Origin: Auxenochlorella pyrenoidosa
Taxonomy: Eukaryota; Chlorophyta; Trebouxiophyceae; Chlorellales; Chlorellaceae
Direction: 5' to 3'
Assembly (NCBI GenBank): GCA_001430745.1
Contig: KQ482062.1
Coordinates: 230,304 to 288,067 of the forward strand
DNA: 57,764 nt
Numbering within the stretch: position 1 is the first letter of the stretch; each line of letters begins with the position of its first letter. The notes beneath the pieces were generated by a model. It made no database searches and was not told where the DNA came from. It saw only the letters and a program-made list of their open reading frames with translations. Of the stretch, positions 45,826 through 57,764 are shown one piece after another. The translations under genes were made by a program, and so were the position numbers.

Positions 45826-48763
45826 ATGGCGCCCTTCCTGCCGGCATCCCTGTACTCGGGCGCCTGCGCGGCTGCCCTGGCCAAGCAGGAGGCGGTGGAG
45901 AGCAGTCTGCAGGCGGCCGCGGGGACCCCGCGGACCTTCCTGATGGGCAACATGGTGCCTGCACCGGCTGAGAAGAAGATCCAAATGTACAGCAAGGTGC
46001 GGGGGCTGATGCAGCGCGGCATGAAAGCCGGGCGGGTGCTGGAAGGACTCCTTGGGCGCTCTGTGGACGCTCTTTGTACCTGCACAAGGTCATACTTGCA
46101 TCCAAACCTCGCGAGCCGCAAGGGTTTGCCCGCTGGGGAAGTGATTACACACTGGCGGTGCTGGCGGCCTCACCTGCCGCCACGAGCTGATGTCAACAAA
46201 CCTGACGACTTCACCTACGCACACACGCATGCAAGCACAACAACATACTGGGCGCACGCCGCGTGTTGGATTGTGGCTTTGTGCAGGACTTCTACGTGGC
46301 GTGCAGCCTGGGCGGCATCGTCGCTTGCGGCGCGACCCACACGGCAGTCACCCCGCTGGATGTGGTCAAGTGCAACATGCAGGTGGGGCCGGCTGCAGGG
46401 ATCCTGCCGGTGTGCTGTGGCGAGGCGGCAATCTCATGTCAGCATGCAGGGCGCCTGTAACATTTGCCGGAGGCTGGCTGGCCGGCAAGGGACCGCGGCC
46501 CTTGGAACCCGCTCGTTTTGAACCTGCAGCTGGGTGCCGCTGCCCCTGGAGGTGGCATCTGGTGCCGGACCACGCCGTCCTCGTTGCCTAGTTGGCTGCG
46601 CCTCACCCCACGTCACTCACTGCCCCAATTCCGGCCCCGCCCGCTGCCCCCCCTCCCGCCGTGCAGACCGACCCCAAGAACTACACCGGCATTGTGCAGG
46701 GCTTCCGCAAGATTGCTGGCGAGCAGGGCATCAAGGGCCTGTTCCGCGGCTGGGTGCCCACCGCCATCGGCTACTCGGCGCAGGGCGCCTTCAAGGTGCG
46801 CAGCCCGGGGGTCGAACTCGCGGCAGCGCGGGCCGCCGCGCAGGCCGCTCGGGGCAGTGGTTCCCTGGAGCATCCAGCGCGGCCGAGCCCCGCCACCCAG
46901 CCGCAGCCCCGCCCTCACCCTTTCCTGCCTGGCTGCGCCCCGACCCCCCTGCAGTTCGGCCTGTACGAGTACTTCAAGAAGTGAGGCGCGCTGCAGGGCA
47001 CGGCCCGCGCCATGGCGGGCCCGCGCCGCTGCCTGCATGGGCGCACTTGCTGTGGGACGCGCCGCGAACCTGTTATGTCAGCAGCGTGCCTGGAGCCGCG
47101 TGCGTGCTGGAGTGCACGTGGTGCGGCCGCCGCGCCGCGCCGAGAGCCGCCGCACGCTGACTGCGGCGTCGCCGGCGGCGCCCCCCTGCCCGCAGGACCT
47201 ACTCTGACATGGCTGGCCCCGAGGCCGCCAAGAAGTACCAGAACCTGATCTTCCTGGCGGGCTCGGCGTCGGCAGAGTTCTTTGCCGACATCGCGCTGTG
47301 CCCCATGGAGGCTGTCAAGGTGGGCGGGGCTGGGCGCTGGTGGCGGCGCCCGCTGCTGTGCCTGCCGCTCTCGGCTGCGCTTGCCTGTTGGCAACGAAGA
47401 AGAGTCCTTGCTGGCGGGTCTCCCTTGGGAGGCCATTGCAGGCCGTTGCCATGAGGGGTGAGCAACACCTGCATCCAGCATGCCACGCGGCGCTGAGCTC
47501 TTTGCTAGCCCGCCCCCACCCACCCACCCTGCAGGTCAAGGTGCAGACGGTGCCGGGCTACGCCAAGGGCCTGGCCGACGGCCTGCCCAAGTTTGTGGCG
47601 CAGGAGGGCGTGGGCGGCCTGTTCAAGGGCCTGACGCCGCTGTGGGGCCGCCAGATCCCCTACACCATGATGAAGTTCGGCGCGTTTGAGAACACGGTGC
47701 AGGTGCGGGGGCACGCGCGGTGCGCTGCGGGCTCCGGCACGCGCATGCTGCCCGGCTGCGGGCCTGGGGCATCGGGGGTTACGGCAGAGGTGGCTTTGTA
47801 TCCAGGCCTGGCGCCGCACGGCTGATCACGCTGCGAGGCCAGCCAGGAGGAGCGCCCGTTGCGCTGCTGCAGCGCTGCGCCCAACCTTGAAGGTGCCTGC
47901 CCCGTGGCCCCCCCACGCACACCCCTACACAAACACACACACACACACACACACATCACACACACCCGCAGGCGCTCTACAAGTACGTGGTGCCCAAGCC
48001 CAAGAGCGAGTGCAGCAAGGGCGAGCAGCTGGGCGTGTCGTTTGCGGCCGGCTACATCGCGGGCATCTTCTGCGCGGTGGTGTCGCACCCCGCCGACAAC
48101 CTGGTGTCCAAGATGAACTCCGCCAAGGGCGTGCCCGCGGGTGAGCGCCTTACTAATACACAACAGTAAAGGAGGGGGCGGCTCAGTGATGAGCACGCCA
48201 AAGGAGGGGGTGGCTCAGTGATGAGCACGCCCTCGCGAAGAGGGCGGGGCGCCCCAGGTGCACCCTGTGGCTGGCCCGCACCCGAGGCAGCCCGGCAGCC
48301 ACGGTCGGATGCTGCACCCCTGCCCGCCGGCCCGTGTGGCTGGGGTCCTGCTGCGGCTTGTGGAGCGCCCGGCAGAACGCGAGGGCCTCACCGCCGCCCC
48401 CCTGCCCGGCTCCCCTGGCTGCAGGCGAGATCATCCGGGAGATGGGCTGGATGGCGCTGTTCACCCGCGGCCTGCCCCTGCGTATCGTCATGATCGGCAC
48501 CCTCACCGGCCTGCAGTGGGGTGAGTGGGGCCCTGGTGCCGAGCAACGACGGCTGGTGTGCAGGCGTGGCCTCGCTGTCAGCTTGGCACGGCCTTTATCC
48601 CATGTGCTGGCCGTCCCTGGCCCTGGCGGGTGCAAGGGCAAATCCTTTACCAATTCTCATTGTTCATACACACCTGTACCCCCCATCTGCAGGCATCTAC
48701 GACGCCTTCAAGGTGTATGTGGGCCTGCCCACCACCGGCAGCGCCGAGCCCGCCAAGAAGTGA
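45826..48763 (+). CDS. PHT3: mitochondrial phosphate carrier (SLC25A3/PHT3 type)
   Basis: Nine GT-AG exons: 45826-45996, 46287-46382, 46667-46795, 46955-46980, 47196-47319, 47535-47702, 47972-48140, 48425-48520 and 48693-48763, coding for 349 residues. This inner-membrane carrier imports phosphate with protons into the matrix for ATP synthesis. The three carrier repeats are each marked by the PX[DE]XX[KR] signature: TPLDVVKCNMQ (from residue 80), CPMEAVKVKVQT and HPADNLVSKMN. The second halves match too (GLFRGWVPTAIGYSAQGAFK, GLFKGLTPLWGRQIPYTMMK, ALFTRGLPLRIVMIG). The YSAQGAFKFGLYEYFK segment is typical of the phosphate carrier rather than other SLC25 members. One exon is only 26 nt. The N-terminal ~50 residues may act as a short presequence. 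Confidence 0.97.
47931..47965. repeat. (CA)n microsatellite in phosphate carrier intron
   Basis: A CA dinucleotide run forms part of the polypyrimidine side of the intron 47703-47971, just before its acceptor. Confidence 0.9.
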
Positions 48764-48805
48764 AGCCCGCGGAGCCACGCCAGCGCTCCGGGCGGCCTCC
48801 AGCCC

Positions 48806-48844
<39 letters not shown>

Positions 48845-49776
48845 CCCCACAGCATGCCCCCCAAATCCTTCGAGAACATCCACCGTTCGGAACCCCCTCC
48901 CTGCTTCACTTGACGGCACGTCCCGACCGCCACTCTCTTGCCCCCTCCCGTCCCTTCCTGCTGCCCCATTCTGGTTTGTCTCACGGCGCATGATGCGCCC
49001 CCGCCATCCTCACGCTGCTCTCCTCTCCCCTTTTACCCGTACTGGTTTGGTCCCCCGGCACCGGCGCCTCGATGGCTGCGCACGGGCGGAATGTCAACGC
49101 ACGCACTGGCACCTGCAGATTGCCCAGCGCAACAAGGCAATGTGGGTTCCCTGTCTATCATGGCGTAGGTCGACAATGAGCAAAACGGCACTCCTCGCCT
49201 TGCCTGTGGTGTCAAGTTCCAGCCTAGCACATCCTGATGCCAAGCAGTTTGCATCATGTTTTGCCTCCATTATATGAGGCGTGGAGGAGAGAAGAAAGAT
49301 GAGGGATCGAAACTTGAGAGCTCCGCCCTGGCCACCGGCCAGTGCGCTGGCCGCCAGCGCGGCACACCCCTCTTTGGCCAGCTGGCCCGATCGTGCGGCC
49401 GCAATGAAATTGTCATTCTTATTTGACCTCCCATCCAGGCCCGTCGCGTTTGCTGGCCTCGGCTCAACAAGAGTTCCTCGCTTCTGAGGCCTGCTCCGCC
49501 CCTCTGTGCCTCGAGGCTTCACAGCGAGGATCGGAGGACCACAGCCAGCTCACAGCAGCGCAAGCTCAAAAGCAGCGATCAACTCGCAGGCCCAACACAA
49601 GCAGGGGGCGCCCCACTGAGGACATTCTCCTGTCGCTGGGCGTTTTCACAGCGGCGCGAGCAGGGTGAGCCGCCCGGAGCCGCCGTAGGAGCTGCTGCTG
49701 CCAACCGCCTCCGCCAGCAGCGCCGCCTGCGGCCCTCACTCTGAGAAGCGCTTTCTGTGCCCTCTCCTGCTCGCAG
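48764..49776. other. intergenic between phosphate carrier and RAB6 genes
   Basis: About 1 kb holds the phosphate carrier 3' UTR and the RAB6 promoter and 5' UTR, both genes being on the plus strand. It includes a (CAG)12 run. No TGTAA and no coding exon were recognised. Confidence 0.5.
48807..48842 (+). repeat. (CAG)12 run in phosphate carrier 3' UTR
   Basis: Twelve perfect CAG units begin 43 nt after the phosphate carrier stop codon, so they are transcribed but probably untranslated. Confidence 0.9.
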
Positions 49777-51765
<1,989 letters not shown>

Positions 51766-52303
51766 CCAGGCCACCCAAAGTGGCGCTGCCTGGCTGATCA
51801 GCAGTCGCTCAACGGGCGGCGGCTTCGATTCCATTGTTTCTCCTTCCAAACCCCGTCGCCGCCGCCAGTTTCCCGCCGCCCCCGCTGTCCCACCGAGCGG
51901 CGCCTGCTGTGGCAGTCCCTGATTGTTCTTGCGTCTGGAATTTCGCAGCAACTGTAAGATGAAGTCGGAAAGAAGACCCAAGGTTGTTGCAGGGTGGAAC
52001 ACAAGCTGGAGCGTAGTTCGTCGCAACTAGGGTTTTCAGGACAGTGGCGGGAGAGGCCTTGCAAAGACGCCTGGCCCTCCGGCCCACTCGTTCCCTTTGT
52101 AATATATCAAAGCTCTCGATTGCAGAGCACTAAACGTCGCAGCCGCTCCTCTTGCCTGCTTTCGGCCTGCTGGGCAAAGGTGCAGACTCGGAAGCCTTGT
52201 CACTGGAGCAGCAACCCCTTGCACGCCCGATTGCACCGAATTCCCAAGACATATGCCGGCCCTCTGAGCAAGCTATATTGTTCAGGTAGTGCACCCAGAA
52301 GCC
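51766..52303. other. intergenic between RAB6 and the small unidentified gene
   Basis: 538 bp between two plus-strand genes. It includes the RAB6 TGTAA signal at 51954-51958, leaving about 350 bp for the next promoter and 5' UTR. Nothing else was recognised. Confidence 0.5.
51954..51958 (+). terminator. TGTAA polyadenylation signal of RAB6
   Basis: TGTAA about 190 nt downstream of the RAB6 stop codon at 51765, matching the chlorophyte poly(A) motif. Confidence 0.5.
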
Positions 52304-53500
52304 ATGCAGACAGTGCTCCTCCGTCTGAGCGGCCCAAGCGCCGGCAACCCCCATCTCGGCGGCAGCGCGGCCTCTCAGCATGCGCAGGGATCGTCCTTTG
52401 CGGGCCTGTCTGGCGCCAGCCGCTTCAGCTGCCAGCGGCTCCGCACGGCTTCCCGCCGGCCGCGTGCTCTCACTGCCACTGTGCACGCCGCTTTTGACCT
52501 GAACTTCAACCCCCTAGGTGGCTGGGCAGACCGAAAAATGGGGAGGGAGAAGTCGTGCATTTCTAGTCACTTCTTCAAACGCGTAGCCGTCTGCACATGC
52601 CGTGCTGCCGTGGCTGCTACGAACCCGCGCCATGCCCCGTGCCACTCTGCCCATCACCTGCCCACACTTTGGCCCCCCCCTCTCCTGCAGACTACCTCAA
52701 GGTGCCACGCGAGCAGGTGGCCATGACCCTTTACCCCTGGATGGAGGCGCACGAGCGCAGCGAGCGCATGCGCCGCTGGTTGCAGAGCGAGGTGGGTGGG
52801 AGCCTGGCAGGGCCGCCGGCCCGTAAAGAGCGGGCCGTGCTCTGCACCGGCATGTCGTAGGTGGTCCAGCCGGCCTCCGAGCTATACGTTGGCCCGCCGC
52901 GCATGCTGGGGAACTGGCGGCCCATCCCCGGCTCGTCAATCCCCGGGCTCCCCCCGCCGGCCCGCCCCCTCGCAGCTGTGCATGACTGAAGCGCAGGCCC
53001 GCTCCGTCCTGTCTCGCTGCCCCTCGCTGGGCGACCTGGACGTGCGCCTGGCGCAGCGCCGCCTGCGCCAGCTGGACCGCGACATGCACATCAGCAGGTG
53101 GGGCGGGCGGCCCAGGGGCGGCAGCCGGTGCAGGGGCGCCTTGCATGGGCCGCCCGACAGACAGCCCCACCCCCCCACCCCACCCCCGTGCCAGCTGGGC
53201 AGCGGCATGCCCGCCACAGGGTGATGCTTGCTTGCGAGCTGCCAGCTGTTCCCTAGCTTGTGCCCTGGCTCGCAGCATGATCTCAGGCAACGCTTGCTCA
53301 TGCTTGCAAGCCCGGCCCACCCCCACCCCCACCCCACCCCACCCCACCACGCCCTGACCCCCACCCCGCACGCCATGCGCTGCAGGGGCGAGGCCGCGCT
53401 GCTGGTGCTGCGCCACCCCCAGCAGCTGCTGCCGCACCCGGCAGACGTGGTGGACTTTGCGGTATCGCACCGCGGCCGCCGCGCACAGCCCCCCAACTGA
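52304..53500 (+). CDS. small unidentified protein with organelle-type N-terminus
   Basis: I do not recognise this gene with confidence. Four GT-AG exons, 52304-52517, 52691-52791, 52976-53097 and 53386-53500, give one 183-residue frame. Residues 1-60 are Ser/Arg/Ala-rich with few acids (SRFSCQRLRTASRRPRAL), like a plastid or mitochondrial transit peptide. The mature part is helical and basic: REQVAMTLYPWMEAHERS, then EAQARSVLSRCPSLGDLDVR and EAALLVLRHPQQLLPHP. The pattern of two short helices with R-CPSL faintly recalls mTERF repeats, but one or two weak units do not prove it. The 3' end is uncertain: a GT at 53462 could splice to an acceptor at 53523 and end at about 53598 instead. A TGTAA lies at 54112-54116. 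Confidence 0.5.
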
Positions 53501-54304
53501 CAGCTCATGCGCCGCCCCTGCAGGCCACCACTTGGCTGCTCCACGGCTCTCCAGCCGTTGGGTTCAGCAGGTGGCTCCGCTGTGGCTGCTGCCACTAGGC
53601 CCCCCTCCAAGCTGCGGGCTGGGCTGGGAGGCGCCAGGCGCTGCCGGCCAGGGCGCCCACTTCCCATGCCCCGGCGCAGCCCTCGGATGTTTGTAGCATC
53701 ACCAGTACGTCCCCCGAATGTCCCTGGCTTACCAACAAGCCCTTGATACCTACTAGCCTACTAGCCAGCTCCCAAACGTCAACCCAATGCTGTTGAGAGT
53801 TTGGCACCATGTTCGCCGTCTTTTCCCATGCCTGCCTTCATAGCGACTTTCTCTCATCCTTGGTTTCCGGCGCACGCAGCCGTGTGGGCACATCTGAGGT
53901 GCCCACGCGTGTCAATGCCCGCTCTGTTCCACAGCCACCTGTGCAATCCATTTCTCCCACCCGCTGTGCGCCCCCGCCCTGCCCTTGATTGTATTATTCT
54001 CTCTGGCTCTGCACCCCAGTTTTCCGGCCAGTCTCTCCTCGCGCCCATTCCAAATTGCATGCCTGTGCTGGCCCTGCTGCTTCGCATCGGCTTGCGCTCA
54101 CTGTTCACTGTTGTAAACTGCGCGCTTGTTGCTGGGGTGGGACAACCCAGGCGGGGTGCCTGCGCTGCACGTTGATGACACCCAGTGCAGAGCGGTCACG
54201 CTGCAGCACGCCTGGGAAGTGCGGGGCTGCTGCATGGCTGGCATCTTGCGCCTGCCGACCCTCCTGAAGTGTGGGCGGCCGTTGCATGCACCTGCCGAGC
54301 GCCG
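53501..54304. other. intergenic between convergent unidentified gene and deaminase gene
   Basis: About 0.8 kb between opposing stop codons. A plus-strand TGTAA lies at 54112-54116. No matching minus-strand signal was seen for the deaminase gene. No coding exon was recognised. Confidence 0.5.
54112..54116 (+). terminator. possible TGTAA polyadenylation signal of the small unidentified gene
   Basis: A plus-strand TGTAA lies about 610 nt beyond the predicted stop at 53500. The distance implies a long 3' UTR or a longer gene, so the link is weak. Confidence 0.3.
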
Positions 54305-57300
54305 TCACATGTGGGAGGGGCCCACGGCAGCGCAGACGCGCGCCGAGGCGGCGGCATGCTCCCGCAGCAGCTGTTGGAGGTCGCACGTCAGCAGCCGCCC
54401 CTCCCTGATGATCTGCTCGCCGTTGATCACGCTGAGGTCGACGTAGCCTGGGAGCATATGTGGGGGGGTGGGGGGGTGGGGGTTTGCGGGGGGGGGACAC
54501 AGGGTGGGCAGGACAATGGTGCCAAGTGCCCTGGATGCAGCCGCAGCAGGCGGGGGCAGCCCTGTCCTGTGCCGACTGGTCTCCGGTGGCACCAAGGCAA
54601 AAGGCACACAGCGCATGGAGGGCCTCCAGCGTGGACGAGGCAACAGCACGACAAGGCGGCAGCCTCTCACCCGGGGTGCACAGTAGCAGCGCGGCCACCG
54701 GGTCATGCTGCGACCCAGCCAGCGCCACATTGTCGCTCAGCTGCACAGGCAGGCGCGGGGGGGGCAGGTTCTCGCCCCCGTTGGCAGGCATGCCGCATTG
54801 CGAGCTGTCAGCACCAGCAGAGGCAGCGCGGCATGCTTGGTGGCGACGCACAGGGCGCTGGCAGGCAGCAGCGAGTGCTCCGGCTGGGCCCGGGGGGGGG
54901 GGGGGGGGCGCCCACCTTCCAGGCCACAAAGTCAGCAGCAAAGCCAGGGGCGATGCGTCCAATGTCGTCCCGCCCCAGGTTACGCGCGCCACCCAGAGTG
55001 GCCAGCTCCAGCGCCTCACGCACTCGCAGTCCGCCGACGTCGCCTGGCGGGGGCCATGGACCAGGCCAGCATGAAGGGAAGCTGCGTGAGCTCGGCAAGG
55101 TCGATGCTTGATGTCAACATGCATGCGAGAGTGGGCACCGAAGGAGGCAGCTCGCCCCATGCAGCCCGCGTGCACTGAGCACGCCCTGCTTGCGCCCCTG
55201 CTCGCAACTCACGCAGCAGGCCCCGCTGCAGCAGCAGTGCCAGCCGCGCCTGCTCCAGCATGTTGCCGCTGTCGTTGGAGGCGCAGCCGTCCACCCCCAG
55301 CCCCACATTCACGCCGGCGTCCCGCAGCTGGCGCACCGGGCAGATCCCTGCGGGGCCGGCAGCTTGGGGCGGGCGAGGCTCAGCTTAAGCGTGTATCGCA
55401 AGGGCGCACAGGCACCATGTTCACGGCTCACAAGCTGGTTCCACGGCACACACGAGGCTCCCCCACCCCTTGCGCGTGCGGGGCACAACATTGCAGGACC
55501 CATCATGGCCCCCCTCACAGAGCTACATACCCCTCCCCACCCTCCCACCCTAACCCCCAACCCCAACCCCCCACCCGCCGCACCAGAGGCCAGGCGGCAG
55601 TTGGAGGAGGGACAGTGCGCAACGCCCAGCCCGCGCTCCGCAAACAGCTGCTGCTCCTCGCCGTCCAGCATGACGCAGTGGGCAAACCAGCAGTCGCTGC
55701 GGTCCCACCCCACCTGCCTGCGGAGGGGCGCGGAGGAGGACGGCGGCACGCTAACGGGTGGCGGCAGCAGCACGAGGCTTCCCCAGACGGTTGTGCGTCA
55801 ACAGCACTGTTGCGTGCCTCATCTGCCAGCTGCGCGATTGCAAGCAGCTTCCCAGGACTGTGCGATGCGACCGGCACGCCATGCTTAACCCCGACAACAC
55901 TGCATGCGACCACTGCCGCGGCCAGACGCTGCGCTACAGTGCCAACAAAGCAGCCAGGTCATTGCCCTTGTCGCGGCTGCCAAGGCTCTCACTTGAGGTA
56001 GCCTCCGGGCCTGCACCCATACGTCTTTTCGCTGTACTCGATGTCCTGGCTGTTCTCCGCCAGGTGGGTGTGCAGGCGCACGTGCTCGTACCGGCGCGCC
56101 AGCTTGGCGGCTGCATGGGCCAGGCAAAAGATTTGCGGTCAGCAGCTTTCTAGGGCCCCCCCCCGGACTCATCCAGGCACGCCACCAGCAATGCCCAAGC
56201 TTCCACCTTGCGTCTTCTCATGTTCTGCCAGGCCCAGGCCTTTGCATGCCGAGCCTTCAGTTCAATTTTGATTTCTGACTGCACCTGCGCGGCGCACCGC
56301 ACCCCTGCACCGCTGCTGCCTGGGCACTCACCCTCCACCATGCACTCGTTTGAGACTGAGAAGGGCGAGCAGGGGGCGATGCCCACTCGGAGCATGGAGT
56401 ACCTGCAGGTGTTGAATTTTGGGCGGCGAGACGGAACAAGGTGAGGGCAGCTGCACTTCATTGGAGAAGGGGTGTGCTGCCGGGTGGGCATGCCAACCTG
56501 CCCTGGCAGCTGTTGCTCAGACTACCCTTCCCTGTTGTCGCACAGCCTGCGGCGGATGGCGCCTTCTAGCGCACCAATTTGGAGTTTGGCGCACCAAGTT
56601 GGAGCTGACATACGCCCTGGATTTCTGCCCAGCCCGGTGTGCCCTAGCTGCACAGTGTGGGGCAGCAATCAGACCCTGCTTGCCTGGCGGGGTCGTGGTA
56701 TTGCTCTATGAGCCGCTTGGCATCCTGCAGGGCAGCCCCTGTCTCCTCGACCACCTCATCAGGGGGCAGCCCGCCTGCTGGCGCAAGGATGCGTAGTCAG
56801 GCATGCTGGTGAGGCTGCCTAGGATGCAGCAGGTGCCAGGCGGGCAGCGGTCCACAACCTAGCAGCGCCCATGCAACTTGGTGATTGCAAGGGTCTGGCA
56901 GTGGAGGTCAAACTGGGCACCCGCAGCCAGCTGCTGATCACGCACTGGGCGCCACGCTCGATCCCCTGCACCCCCTGTGCGCCCAGCTCTGGCGCAGCGC
57001 CGCGCGCCCGCAGCGCGGGGTGGGTGCGCACCCTGGCTCCTGCCCAGGGTCATGATGCCGCGGGTGGGGTGGAAGCGCATGCCCAGGTGGCGCGCCGCGC
57101 GGATGGTGTCGTCCAGGGCAACGTCGTTGGGGTAGATGTACAGGTGGTCTGGTGGTGGTGGTGGGTGGGGGGGGGGGGTTAGGTGTGTGTGAGTGTGTGT
57201 GTGTGTGTGTGTGTGGTGTGTGGTGGTGGTGGTGGGCAGGGGCTGAGAGCAGGGGGTGCACGCTGCATGCTAAAGGCAGGAGGTGTCCATTAATCCAGCT

Positions 57301-57529
57301 GTGGGTGCGCAGGCGTGCGTAAGCGCCTCGCCGCCACCCGTGATGACTCGTCGGGCAGCATTGTGCGCTTCACAGGCGCCCCCCGGCTGCCCGGCTTGCC
57401 CGAGGTGCAGGTGCAGCCCGACAGCAGCAGCTCCGCCATGGCCAGCTTGGCAGAGACGTAGGCGTCGGCGCCAGTCATGGTGGCCCAGGCTGGGTACAGA
57501 GCCACCAGCCAGTTGAAGAGAGGCGAGTC
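54305..57529 (-). CDS. 8-oxoguanine deaminase-type amidohydrolase (5' end outside window)
   Basis: Ten exons are visible: 57529-57400, 57148-57032, 56774-56684, 56402-56332, 56110-55993, 55717-55584, 55347-55213, 55043-54916, 54740-54671 and 54447-54305, about 345 residues. The sequence follows the bacterial 8-oxoguanine deaminase/hydroxyatrazine hydrolase group of the amidohydrolase superfamily closely: [104 protein letters not shown] and [20 protein letters not shown]. Metal ligands expected from the family are visible in HTH, AHC and VDG. The first HxH motif must be encoded upstream, beyond 57764. It probably deaminates an oxidised or ordinary purine. Guanine or another aminopurine is equally possible. 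Two introns are GC-AG. Confidence 0.85.
54892..54908. repeat. poly-G run in deaminase intron
   Basis: About 17 consecutive G (poly-C on the coding strand) lie in the intron 54741-54915, a few bases from the donor of the exon 55043-54916. Confidence 0.9.
57154..57236. repeat. GGT/GT low-complexity tract in deaminase intron
   Basis: Mixed (GGT)n, (GT)n and G runs fill much of the intron 57149-57399, close to its acceptor on the minus strand. Confidence 0.85.
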
Positions 57530-57736
57530 CTGCAGACAGGTCCATGCGGGTGCAGGGCAGCCGTGAAGACGTGCTCGGTAGGAGCCAGTCCTTGGTGCGC
57601 ACGTGGGACGTCAGAGCAGGCAACGCTGCAGTGCATCCAAGCATCCAAGGCCGTGCCGCAAGGCTGGCTGAGGGCCGGGGGAGGTGGATGTAAACGCCGC
57701 AAGAAGTTCAGGCGCAGCAGGGCTGGCACGGAAAGT

Positions 57737-57756
57737 GGGGGGGGGGGGGGGGGGGG
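57737..57756. repeat. poly-G run at window end
   Basis: About 20 consecutive G near the window edge, in the presumed intron upstream of the first visible deaminase exon. Confidence 0.9.
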
Positions 57757-57764
57757 CGAGTGCG

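Overview
This window looks like intron-dense, GC-rich nuclear DNA from a green alga, most likely a trebouxiophyte of the Chlorella/Micractinium kind. The grounds are very short exons, about 125 introns in 57.8 kb, Ala/Gln/Gly-rich linkers, plastid-type N-termini, and TGTAA motifs downstream of several stop codons (the usual chlorophyte poly(A) signal). The genus is inferred. No bacterial operon, rRNA, tRNA, CRISPR array or transposon was recognised. Two assembly gaps (N runs) lie at 11243-11984 and 37440-37798.

Twelve genes were found, in order: (1) minus, unidentified, 3'-truncated by the window start; (2) minus, plastid pheophytinase-like alpha/beta hydrolase; (3) plus, SECIS-binding protein 2 (SBP2) homologue; (4) minus, a ~25-exon RING-type E3 ligase candidate with a TTC3/DZIP3-like zinc region and an RRM-like domain; (5) minus, plastid Rieske [2Fe-2S] protein; (6) plus, SMC6 with an N-terminal Tudor-like domain; (7) minus, DNA topoisomerase IB; (8) minus, CCDC113/FAP263-like ciliary coiled-coil protein; (9) plus, mitochondrial phosphate carrier; (10) plus, RAB6/RabH GTPase; (11) plus, small unidentified protein, probably organellar; (12) minus, 8-oxoguanine-deaminase-type amidohydrolase whose 5' end lies beyond the window.

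Exon models were built by hand from splice consensus plus reading-frame continuity. Genes 2, 3, 5, 6, 7, 8, 9 and 10 close into single open frames of 380, 510, 152, about 1340, 795, 417, 349 and 208 residues. Divergent pairs that may share promoters are 2/3, 5/6 and 8/9. Convergent pairs are 3/4 and 6/7. The genes do not form an obvious pathway. SMC6 and topoisomerase I both act on DNA topology and repair, but their adjacency may be chance.

The strongest unusual signals are an apparent Tudor-SMC6 fusion, a high share of GC-AG introns (11 of about 125, many fixed by conserved protein joints), selenoprotein machinery carrying an added zinc finger, and a ciliary gene in a lineage often regarded as non-flagellate.
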